From: Campanula takesimana
Lineage: Eukaryota; Streptophyta; Magnoliopsida; Asterales; Campanulaceae
Assembly (NCBI GenBank): GCA_026119855.1
Contig: JAOWBW010000424.1
Span: forward strand, 989,182-1,053,181
Reading direction: 5' to 3'
Length of the DNA: 64,000 nucleotides
Part shown: positions 10,785 to 20,854 of the stretch, in pieces
How positions within the stretch are numbered: the first letter of the stretch is position 1
Layout: every line of letters begins with the position of its first letter
Program-made: the position numbers and the translations under genes
The notes under the pieces: generated by a model
What the model was told of the DNA's origin: nothing
The model's database searches: none
The model's input: only the letters and a program-made list of their open reading frames with translations

Positions 10785-13003
10785 CAATGTCATTTGATCT
10801 GTAGAGGCATTAGAAATGCCCATTTAATGTCATTTGGTAACAAAATGACACTGTATCTATTTTTTAGTGTCATCTACAAAAAATTGACACTACAAAACAC
10901 ATATTTGGTGGCATTTAAGATAGTAACATTAAAATAAATGTAGCTAATTTAAATAATAATATCATTAGTTGATAATGTCACCACAATAACAAATTTAGAG
11001 GCATGTGATATTCAAGATGATGAACTAAAATAAAGAAAAGCTAATTCAAATAATAGTGTCGTTCTCTGATAGTGCCACTAGTTGATCTCTTTCCATAGTG
11101 TTTTTCATGAAAGGCAAAGTGCAATTTAATTACTTGAGTTTTACACAATGTTCAATTAGTTTTTGAATCCGTTTTTCGAGTATTTAGTTACCTATGTTTG
11201 ATAATTTGTTGCAAATGTGGTATAAAAACGGATGAGGTGTTAAAAAAACTAACGAAAGTGGATGAAAATGTAATAAGCTTCTTTTAAAATTGCAGTGATC
11301 ACCTCTACAAGGCTACATCTTATGTTATTCACTTTGCCCCCTGAGTCGTGACGAATGTTGAGAAACTCTTAAGTCTTTCCCACGATTCAACCACCAAAAC
11401 CATCACCACCAACAATTGCCACCAAGACGCCACCATCGCCACCAAACTACACCACCATAACCAAATCAAATACCAACTTCATTTTTTGTATTAACAACCA
11501 AAATAAAATCACATGTCAAATCAACATTCAATAGTTTTTTAAGAATCTCATATTTGAGTTTGTTCAAATTGTGTGTCACCATTGTTGTTCTTCAATAATC
11601 AAAAGATAAAATCCACAAAAAAATAAAAATAAAATAAACCTGGTCTGAGTTCTTCAATATAGTCAACCTTGAATTGAGTACTTAGAATCCAGATTTGGAA
11701 CAACACGATTGCAGGAAATTGGGGTTGTTCAAAATCGTCCATCGGAAATCTTGAAAATAGTCAATTTGTTATTCTTCAAAATCGTCCATCGGTAATGTTT
11801 CAACTTACTTGGAACCGGAGGGAGTATATGTTTTGGCTAGGAAAGTAGGTGTCTCAACTCAAATCAGGGTAGGGCGATGGAATTATTTGATCTTTCTTTT
11901 TTCCTTCTTTCTATTATTTCTACATTTGGGTACATATGTGAAAAAATTCTCATAATCATCATTTGTGTTTATGGGCTATTTTCCGTTATTTAGCCAAGTT
12001 GATATAGCTGGTGTGACAGAACAACAACCGTCACTTCACCAAAATAATGTGCCAAACCCAAAATTTGTAAGTTAAAGAGAGACGGAGGAAGTATTAAAGA
12101 AGCAACACAAAATGAATCAATCAGTTGAGGACATGGTTTTTTAAAACATTATTCATAAAGCAATGCAAGTAAGTGAAAATTAAATTAAGTTAGTAATAAA
12201 TTATTTTGTAGTATTTGAATTTTATTAAGACAAAATTGTCTAAATCGCAGTTCATACATTATTATTTGTGAAATAAAGAAATAAAAACTTTAAACTAGGA
12301 CGAACCAAATGCAAAAGTAAGAACACTGCCTAGGATATCCCTAGCTCTAATGTCAACTAATGTACATTTATACTAATATTGGTTCGTCTCAAAGATAATT
12401 GTTGTACTATTAAATTAAAAAATAATGAGATTTTTTTTAATATAGTTAAAAAAATACATATAATTAAAGCACATTTCTTATAAAATTTGGCAAATCAACT
12501 GCAACACTTACTTGCTATGAATGAAGAGAGTATTTTGCAATCCGAAGTGTCCTTCATTCAAAAGACACTATTCTTCAACGATATTACCATGTGCATCTCA
12601 AAATGAATATTTAAATTTTCTCTTAATTCAAAGTACATTCGAACATTCATTTTGAGACTAAAGTTAACACTTTATTCCGCTATTCTCTTAATTACTTTCC
12701 TCTCACGTTTATTAGGAAAGAGGACCATGAATTGAAGAAAAATCACGAATCATCTAAACACAAAGCTCACGAAATATCAGAGTCGACATAGTTTTGAATT
12801 TGGTAAAAGTCACAAGTTGAAAAGATTAAATTCTTTCCTAACATGATGAGCATGACAAACTTCAGTTAAAGTTAAAAGACCATAGACGAATACTGTATAC
12901 CTCAATTTTAGGGTCATTTTGACCCATTGATGCTTTCCCACGTTAAGGAACCATTGGCTTTACTTTAACACAAAAAATGGGGGGAGGGGGGGCAAGAATA
13001 ATA
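10785..13003. other. AT-rich intergenic sequence with MITE remnants
   Basis: No reading frame of interest. 10785-11100 belongs to the CACTA-like shell. Stowaway-type ends occur at 11819-11829 (CCGGAGGGAGTA) and 12081-12092 (GACGGAGGAAGT). Either could pair with CTCCCTCGGTC at 630, which would make one more shell around the whole nest, but the pairing is ambiguous. The rest, 12092-13003, shows nothing recognisable. Confidence 0.4.
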
Positions 13004-13258
13004 CTCCCTCCGTCTCAAAATGATCTTTTCATTTGCCATTTTTCATTGTCCCAAAAAGTTTGGGGGAGACAAGAATAATACTCACTCCGTCTCAAAATGA
13101 TCCTTTCATTTGCCATTTTTCATTGTCCCAAAAAATTCTTCATATTTTAACAACGTAAGCTTAAATGTGCATACACACAACATGGCTAATGAAGCAAGTG
13201 TTCACACCCTTAAAAAGTTTGAATAGTCAAACGTGAAGATCATTTTGGGACGGGGGAG
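13004..13258. mobile_element. Stowaway-like MITE with duplicated end
   Basis: Ends CTCCCTCCGTCTCAAAATGATC and the inverted GATCATTTTGGGACGGGGGAG, flanked by TA on both sides, fit a Stowaway MITE. The left end is present twice in tandem: 13004 and 13081 start 77-bp units that match over most of their length (CATTTGCCATTTTTCATTGT in both). The element is non-coding. Confidence 0.75.
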
Positions 13259-13507
13259 TATTAATATATAAACAAATAAAATAAATAAATAAGTAAATAA
13301 AGTAATATGAAAAGAAGAACATGAAAAAAAGGTACACTTTATTTGAACAATTGCTTCTATAAAAGTTCAGAGAAGAAAGTTATTACTAAGTGGTGATTAC
13401 TTTTGAATATCTAATTTTCCAACAACAATTAGTATGCACCATGTGTAACTAAGTGGTGTTTAACTAATCTTAAATAATTAATGACTTAAAAAATTAATTA
13501 ACAAAAG

Positions 13508-14162
13508 TGAAAGAAATAAGCAGCTAGGACTGTTCTGGAAAACAGCCACTTGAGAGTACAGTTGTGCTCATAAGTGTCAGAAACAAATAAATAATGCAGA
13601 AAACGCAGCGGAATAATTAGAGTAACAGATTAAACACTTCAGCAAGAATTACTTGCTGGAAAACTTTCATTAATAAAAAGGTCTTGCAGAATACAAGACA
13701 ATGAAAGAAATAAAAACAACAAAAAGATCAAACCTATTCTAGATCTCTAGAATAAACCAAACACTAAAACACTTGAAGTCTTTATGAATAAGAACTTCAA
13801 GAAAACAAATGACTCTCTCACAAAAACGAAATTCTCTGAATGAAAACTCAAAATCCGTATTTAATAATGGTCGGCACTCTCTTCTTTTATAGCCGCTCCA
13901 TTCCTTGTTTGGTGAGAGACCTACATTCCTAAAATACAAAAGAGATAACTACCAAAGATAAACATTAGTAAGTTAGTCAAGTAAATCAAAATCAATATCC
14001 TAAAATAAACTACTCCTAATATAAACAATTATTTAAACTATAATTGAATTAAACTAAATATACACATAATTATTAAATTAAATAAACTCTAAATACATAC
14101 ACTAAATAAATCAGAATCACAAAGATACAAAATAAAATATAAGAGTATTTCATACTCTTTCA
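13508..14162 (-). repeat. Copia-2 3' LTR
   Basis: 655 bp, TGAAAGAAATAAGC...CATACTCTTTCA. It lacks a 31-bp segment present in the other LTR (around 43393-43427) and has roughly ten substitutions. A TATA box on the minus strand (CTATAAAAG) lies at 13884-13892. Confidence 0.94.
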
Positions 14163-15522
14163 ATCTCCCCCTATCTTTGTGCTTCTGATCAAAACATCCA
14201 AAACAATACTCTCTCCCCCTGAATTTGTACATTGGATTCTACTCCCCCTGAATAAATCTTTAGAACACATATTTCTCCCCCTGAATATGAAGACCACATC
14301 TTTCTCCTCCTTTTTGAGAAGAACCATCAAACTCAAAGAAACAAAATTATGAATATATTCCACTCCCCCTAAATTTGAATCTCCCCAAAATATAACTCTA
14401 AGAGCATCATCAATTTCAACTCATATCGCAACAAAACTTTATAGACCAGAGAGTTCTGCAGAAGATGTACTTACCCCTTAAACAGTAGCAGACTTACCAG
14501 TTGAGTGACCAGTTGTTCGTACCGTTGCACGAACAAGTTGCTTAGCACCAGCTGAATGCTTAACAACAAAAATGCCTGAGCTTGATCAGAGCTGAGTTTG
14601 ATCAGAGCAGCGGCAAACAATCATTTTGTGTCACAATCACTCAGTGTTTCTCCTGCATTCTCGGATATATCTGCAAAAATGTTAGAGAGAGTGCATTTGC
14701 AGAATCGGAATAAGATGAGATGAGAGAAATGTATCTAGCAAACAAGAGAAAGAAGATATACTTAACCATAATTCACAACCAGATTTGACAAGGAGAAAAA
14801 AATCATGGGAGGACAGTGATTCTTCCTAAGAACTCGGGTAGGCCAAGGAGTAGGGAGAACCGAGTGACTTTGAAGTACCCATTTGAATTCCAAAACAAAC
14901 AAGGATTTTGATTTTAAAATTCAAACTTTTTTCATGTTTTGTGATAAATTATCCGTCCCAGAATTAGAACTTGCCAAATTTAACTGAATCCATTTATCCA
15001 CAATGTACCATAATTTTCACCAACTGCACAATGAAACTTGAACATCACGCCATTAGATTATCGTTAATCATATGAAAATCATCAATCTTTAACACATAAG
15101 AACAACAATTCAATTTGCTGATGTTAATACCAAGGGAGAAAAAAAACTTAGAAAAAATTATGCCTAAACACACAAGTGAAGATTGTCTCAATTTTGGTGT
15201 GACATAGTATGAAACTCAGTCCATGACTCGGTTTCAACTCATAGGAATTCAATGAGATTCACCTTCAATCATGCAGCCTCTAGAACACTCTCTTTGAAGG
15301 CTTATGACTTATGAATCAGTTACGGGGAGGAGCTTTTCACTCTCACAATACAGTGTTACACTGATTCTCAAGTTATGTATGAATACATGTCAGCACATTG
15401 CCTAAATGAGTAGTAACTTCAAAGATAGGAGGCAGCTTGTTTTGCTCGTAACCTTAGATTGAATGCCCACTCCATGATAACACAAGGATTTAACAAGATA
15501 ATTTTATTATCAAGTCAAGAAG
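14163..15522 (-). other. Copia-2 3' non-coding part with multiple polypurine tracts
   Basis: No gene. Directly beside the 3' LTR the minus strand reads AGATAGGGGGAGAT (PPT). Further copies of ATTCAGGGGGAG (minus strand) lie at 14213-14224, 14242-14253 and 14275-14286, with the variant ATTTAGGGGGAG at about 14363-14374. Together with 39927-40129 this gives about 1.5 kb between the pol stop and the LTR. No third reading frame is recognisable in it. The last five bases (AGAAG) are the Gypsy-1 target duplication. Confidence 0.75.
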
Positions 15523-16139
15523 TGTCGCGCCCCAGACCCGTGGTCCTACTTGGCCCCACGCTCGGGACACGAGTGGAAGACGTTATAAAACTCTTTAGAA
15601 AATTTTTCGAAATATACTTTTAGAAAGTCTAACAAAAACACACTTGAAGTTCAAAGACTTCACTTAACTTTTAAACAAACTCTACAACCAACTTTCACAA
15701 CGAAAGTAGTTAGCCTGAAGGCTTACAAACTTTTAAACAAATGTACATACACCAACATGATCCAAAGTAGGTGTGAGACAACAGAAAGTACGGGTTCTCT
15801 ACCCAAAAGGTTTCACATTTACATAATGCAACCTTAACAAAACAAGTCCCAACTCTTACCACTCCAACGTCCTCCCGTGCCAAGTGTCCTATCCCCTAGA
15901 CCCGCCTTATCTAAAACAGTAAACAAATAAAGGGTGAGAATAAATCTCAGTAAGCTTCTAAAATGCAACTACGTTACATGTTGATATGATAATCATAAAG
16001 AAACAATATCAACAAGTAATCACATAGCATATAATACATAACATGAGAGATAACATCAACTCATATACCACAATTACCACATAGCCCACACTCCGGTGGA
16101 TACCAAGCCAAGGTTTACCCCATAACATAATTGTCTGAG
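15523..16139 (-). repeat. Gypsy-1 LTR 1, left segment
   Basis: 617 bp matching 31411-32027. It is interrupted after CTGAG by the Gypsy-2 LTR start at 16140. Confidence 0.92.
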
Positions 16140-18362
16140 TGTAACGCCCCGAATTCTTAGATTCGATATGAACCATAGAATTCGACACGTCATTACTACT
16201 TAAAACCGGGTAAAATTTAAAACTAAATACAACTATACTCCCTTAAAAGATTAGGAGTTACACTACTGAGGATGGTTCAACACTAGACCACCTCAACCAC
16301 TTTACAACCAAACTAACTTCTCCATTCATATTACTCGGCATACAAGCCGGTAAACCAAAACTGTACCCCCAAAAATTCTGAGTTTAACATACTCAGTCTA
16401 ACCAACGTCCTCACAAAACCAAAGTGTAACAACCTACCCAAAAGGAATCTCCCTTAGCACTCGAACTGGATATAACGATCCTCACCTCGAGCTATCGCTA
16501 GCCTTCTTTGGATCTAAGGAAAACAAAGAAACAATAAACGGGGTGAGATAAAATCTCAGTAAGTTACTACTATCATGGCATGATATGCATACATATAAAA
16601 ATGAGGCATGGAAGTAGTCATTAACACATATATATCACATAGCACATCTCATGAGTAGCTTAGCTACTCCAACTCATTACACAACACATATAGCTAAGCA
16701 CATTACAAAGGATATTTCTTTCTTCCTTATTACCCCTTACTCATTCATAATGTTGATGTCGATCTTCATGTTGAAGGCCGCTTCACTTTATCAAAGGAGA
16801 CCCGTTACCCAGTATCTCAAACCAAGAACCAAGAACAAAAGAGCTATTCAATCATTGTGCTTATTGCTCCAATCATTGATAAAGCTAGACCCCTACTGTG
16901 ATCAATAGTAGGAGCAGTCGGTCACAAATGCATAGATTCATGGTTATTACTTAGCCCCAGCTCCCATAATAAACGCGAACCTATACACCCCCGAAACACA
17001 TAAACCAGCTGGACTCACAACCAAGTACACAAGTAATATTTACTTGACATTAAGAAACTAGTACTAGGCCCAAAGTAAGGGACTAGACCATCTACCATGT
17101 TCATCACTTAAGCATAATTGCATCAAATGATCAATTAACCCAGAAATACCCTACCATTTCCACTTTTGTTGAGTAAGTTTAGGGTGTCCTACACACCCAA
17201 AACCAACTGGGACTTACACATTTACAGCCTTAACCCAGAATTGGGGATGAAATTCCAACAACCTAAAAATAACACATAAAAGCATGTACATGAGAACCAG
17301 AGATTGAGCAATTCGAGAACAGGACAAAGATATGTGCAAAATTTTGCAAGCAATGTCTTGCATTTAACCACGATTCTAAACTCACAGTCCTAATCATTCT
17401 GTCCTACCTAATAATCTTACATAAAACAAAATTATTGTGATCATGTACCAGTTAGGCTAGCAAGAAACAATTACCTCATATCACTAAATAGGCAATTATT
17501 ATTAGTTAGGATTTCAAAGTAAATCAGTGAGAGGTCAATTACATTAACAGCCCAGCAATGTGTATTTCTTTACCCATATAGTGCTCAAGCAACATATGCC
17601 TGCGAAGTTGGTATTTGCTGATGCTTAACCAAGTACTCCCTCCGTCCCATACTGTTAGTCCCACTTGACTATTCAACTATAGTAACAATATACTCCCTCC
17701 GTCCCAAATTTACAAGTATTATAAAAATATTCCAAAACATGATTTTATATCACAATAGCATAGGAAAACATACTTATGACCATTTTAGCATTAAAAAGGG
17801 GAATTAGTAACTTACCTACTCCGGAGAAATATCAAGAAAAATATATTTGAATCGGTAGATATATTCTATTCAACTCCCTGAACATTAATATATAATTAGA
17901 TTTGAAAATGGAGTAGTAAATTAAAATAGGGAAAATTAATAAGAACAATCCTTACCTTTTCTTCCTAGGTTCAACAATGGAGGAAATTTGAAAAGTAAAG
18001 TGTGTGTGTGTGTGTGTGTGTGTGTGAACCGCATGGAGAGGGGAGGGAGAAGAGGTCAACATAATTTATGAAGTCTTTCACCCATTTTTCCAATTAACTC
18101 ACCCATGTTCCCAATCTTAACACTTAATCCCCTTGACCACTACTTCCACAAAGGCCCTCACAATTCCACTAACACCACTTAATACCCAAATGACTTTACT
18201 ACTAACATTTTAACTAACAATAACTCTAGCACATGTATTCCAATAATATAAGCAAATCATAAAATATATTATCTAGTATATAAAATGCTCACATAAATCA
18301 CGTAATACATTTAAATTATATAATATGAAAAATATGAAAATAAAATTGGGTGAGGCGTTACA
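16140..18362 (-). repeat. Gypsy-2 LTR 1 (3' LTR)
   Basis: 2223 bp. It contains Stowaway-type CTCCCTCCGTCCC phrases near 17636-17705 and a (TG)n microsatellite at about 18000-18027. It lacks about 25 bp present in the other LTR near 23278-23305. Confidence 0.93.
18000..18027. repeat. (TG)n microsatellite
   Basis: Dinucleotide run in Gypsy-2 LTR 1. The matching run in LTR 2 (24943-24970) differs slightly in length. Confidence 0.9.
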
Positions 18363-18376
18363 TCCTCCCCATCTTA
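18363..18376 (-). other. Gypsy-2 polypurine tract
   Basis: The minus strand reads TAAGATGGGGAGGA immediately before the 3' LTR. Confidence 0.8.
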
Positions 18377-18421
18377 AAAGAAAATTCGTCCGCGAATTTT
18401 TTATTTATCTAAACGATCACA

Positions 18422-20854
18422 TTACTTACCAACGTTATCAAACAGACTCGGGTATTTCTCTCGCATTTCTCGCTCCGTTTCCCACGTAGCCTCTTCGATT
18501 TCATGATTTTTCCACAATACCTTCACAAGGGGAATTCTCTTGGTACGCGATACTTGTTCCTTCCGGTCAAGAATTTCTACCGGTACCTCCTCATAAGATA
18601 AGTCAGGTTGGAATTCGATAGGCTCATACTCGAGAACATGAGATTCATCCGCGATATACTTACGGAGAGTAGAGACATGAAACACATTATGGACCCCGGA
18701 CAATGATGGCGGTAAAGCAAGTCTATAGGCTAAATTCCCAATCCGCTCAAGTATTTCAAATGGTCCTATATACCGAGGAGTCAACTTCCCTTTCTTCCCA
18801 AATCGTTTCACACCTTTCTGAGGCGACACTTTTAAGAACACGAAATCCCCGACTTGGAATTCAAGATCTCTTCTTCTGTTATCAGCATAACTCTTTTGAC
18901 GGCTTTGAGCTGTCCTCAATCTATCCCGAATCAATCTCACACTTTCCACCGACTGTTGAACCATCTCGGGTCCCAAAAGCCTTGCTTCCCCGACCTCATC
19001 CCAACATATAGGCGATCTACATTTACGACCATACAATGCTTCGTAGGGGGCCATCTCAATACTAGATTGGTAGCTGTTATTATAAGCAAATTCCACTAAT
19101 GGTAAGTGAACATCCCAACTACCTTTGAAGTCAACAGCACAAGCTCGTAACATATCCTCAAGAATCCGTACTAACCTTTCCGACTGCCCATCTGACTGTG
19201 GGTGAAATGCCGTGCTGAAATTCAACTTAGTACCCATTGCCCCTTGAAGAGCTTGCCAAAATCGGGATGTAAACCGAGGATCTCTATCGGATACTATACT
19301 TACCGGAACCCCGTAAAGCCGGACTATCTCTTGAACATATAAAGAAGCCAACTGAGTCAAAGAATACCCCATAGAAATAGGTAAGAAATGAGCCGACTTG
19401 GTTAACCGGTCTACTATAACCCAAACTGCTTCATAACCCTTTCGCGTACGCGGTAAACCGGTTACAAAATCCATAGTGATGTGTTCCCACTTCCATTCAG
19501 GAATCTCTAAAGGTTGTAACAAACCCGCAGGACGTTGATGTTCTGCTTTCACCTGTTGACATGTTAGGCATTTAGACACATAATCCGCAATCTCTCGTTT
19601 CATACCGTTCCACCAGAAATGCTTCTTCACGTCTTGATACATTTTTGTACTTCCCGGATGTATGGTATACTTGGTTTTATGAGCCTCCTCTAATACTCGC
19701 AATTTAATTTCACTATTGTCTGGAATATAAACCCTACCACGAAAAGTAAGAATCTCATCATTATTAAAAGTAAAGTCGGGTTGTTTACCTTCTTTCATTC
19801 CATCCACAATCTTCTGTATTTCAGGATCAATCCTTTGAGCTTCTTTAATCTGTTGAAGGAGAACAGATGTAGCCTTCATATTCGCAAAACTCAAGCCATG
19901 ACTCGACTCATAAGGATTCCAGTCTCGTAAATCTTCTAGCAATTTCCACTCTCGTGCCATCAAATGCGCAACATAGGTGTTTCTACTCAAAGCATCTGCC
20001 ACCACATTAGCTTTTCCCGGGTGATACAAAATTGTGCAATCATGATCCTTCAACTTTTCCATCCACCTACGTTGTCTCATGTTAAGTTCCTTCTGAGAAA
20101 ATAAATACGTCAAGCTCTTATGATCTGTAAACACTTCAAATCGAGTCCCATATAAATAATGCCTCCATTTGTGTAACGCAAATATAATCGCAGCCAACTC
20201 TAAGTCATGAGTAGGATAGTTCACTTCATAAGGGGTTAATTTTCTCGAGGCATAAGCAATTACCTTACCGTTTTGCATTAACACACAACCCAACCCTTCT
20301 TTGGAAGCATCCGTGTAGACAACAAAATTATCTGACCCATTGGGTAAAGCCAATACCGGAGCCACCGTCAGTCTTCTTTTCAATTCCTGAAAACTCGCTT
20401 CACATTGGTCATTCCATTCGAAAGCTATAGATTTTCGAGTCAAACTAGTCATTGGTGTAGCAATTTTTGAAAATCCTTCAATAAACCTTCGATAATAGCT
20501 TGCCAATCCCAAAAATCTACGTACCTCGGTGACTGTAGTTGGTCTCTTCCATTTAACTATGGCTTCTATCTTCGAAGGATCAACAGAAATACCGGCCTCT
20601 GACACCACGTGTCCCAAAAAAGAAACTTCTTCTAACCAGAAGGCACACTTACTGAATTTGGCATACAATTGCTTGTCTCGAAGAACACCCAATACCATCC
20701 TCAAATGTTGCTCGTGCTCAGCCTTTGATTTAGAATAGACTAAGATATCATCTATAAAAACCACCACAAAACAATCTAGATAGGGTTTGAAAACCCGGTT
20801 CATCAAATCCATAAATACCGCAGGAGCATTCGTTAACCCAAATGGCATAACCAC
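18422..20854 (-). CDS. Gypsy-2 RT, RNase H, integrase and chromodomain
   Basis: This frame contains RT from MPFGLTNAP with the catalytic FIDD (about 20740-20765), RNase H (YTDASKEGLG, TDHKSLTYLF), an integrase zinc region (HPGSTKMYQDV...CLTCQQ) and an integrase core with TMDFVTGLP, SDRDPRFTS and GQSERLVRI as the D, D and E blocks. It ends with a C-terminal chromodomain-like region (VEILDRKEQ, VLWKNHEIEEATWE) that places it among chromoviruses. Long LTRs and this arrangement suggest the Tekay/Del group (inference). It is intact to its stop at 18422. It has no start of its own, since the polyprotein frame is broken just upstream, so RT is divided between two frames. Confidence 0.92.
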   Translation of the reverse strand: MVMPFGLTNAPAVFMDLMNRVFKPYLDCFVVVFIDDILVYSKSKAEHEQHLRMVLGVLRDKQLYAKFSKCAFWLEEVSFLGHVVSEAGISVDPSKIEAIVKWKRPTTVTEVRRFLGLASYYRRFIEGFSKIATPMTSLTRKSIAFEWNDQCEASFQELKRRLTVAPVLALPNGSDNFVVYTDASKEGLGCVLMQNGKVIAYASRKLTPYEVNYPTHDLELAAIIFALHKWRHYLYGTRFEVFTDHKSLTYLFSQKELNMRQRRWMEKLKDHDCTILYHPGKANVVADALSRNTYVAHLMAREWKLLEDLRDWNPYESSHGLSFANMKATSVLLQQIKEAQRIDPEIQKIVDGMKEGKQPDFTFNNDEILTFRGRVYIPDNSEIKLRVLEEAHKTKYTIHPGSTKMYQDVKKHFWWNGMKREIADYVSKCLTCQQVKAEHQRPAGLLQPLEIPEWKWEHITMDFVTGLPRTRKGYEAVWVIVDRLTKSAHFLPISMGYSLTQLASLYVQEIVRLYGVPVSIVSDRDPRFTSRFWQALQGAMGTKLNFSTAFHPQSDGQSERLVRILEDMLRACAVDFKGSWDVHLPLVEFAYNNSYQSSIEMAPYEALYGRKCRSPICWDEVGEARLLGPEMVQQSVESVRLIRDRLRTAQSRQKSYADNRRRDLEFQVGDFVFLKVSPQKGVKRFGKKGKLTPRYIGPFEILERIGNLAYRLALPPSLSGVHNVFHVSTLRKYIADESHVLEYEPIEFQPDLSYEEVPVEILDRKEQVSRTKRIPLVKVLWKNHEIEEATWETEREMREKYPSLFDNVGK

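Larger units (their letters stand above)
754..11100. mobile_element. CACTA-like MITE (interrupted outer shell)
   Basis: The left edge reads CACTACAAGAAA, the usual start of plant CACTA (En/Spm-like) elements. The right edge reads CTTTCCATAGTG, an imperfect inverted match. Both sides share the internal phrase GTGGCATT(A/T)AAGATAGT, which links the two halves. Without the nested insertions the element would be only about 0.4 kb and non-coding. The flanking triplets (AAC and TTT) do not match, so the target duplication is not supported and the exact edges are uncertain. Confidence 0.35.

Noticed and set aside
630..12091. A fifth, outermost Stowaway-type shell
   Set aside because: CTCCCTCGGTC at 630 could pair with ends at either 11829 or 12091. 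Neither pairing gives matching TA duplications, so no element is called.
16651..16908. 85-codon frame repeated at 23596-23853
   Set aside because: It is in both Gypsy-2 LTRs, antisense to the element, low-complexity and lacks any domain.
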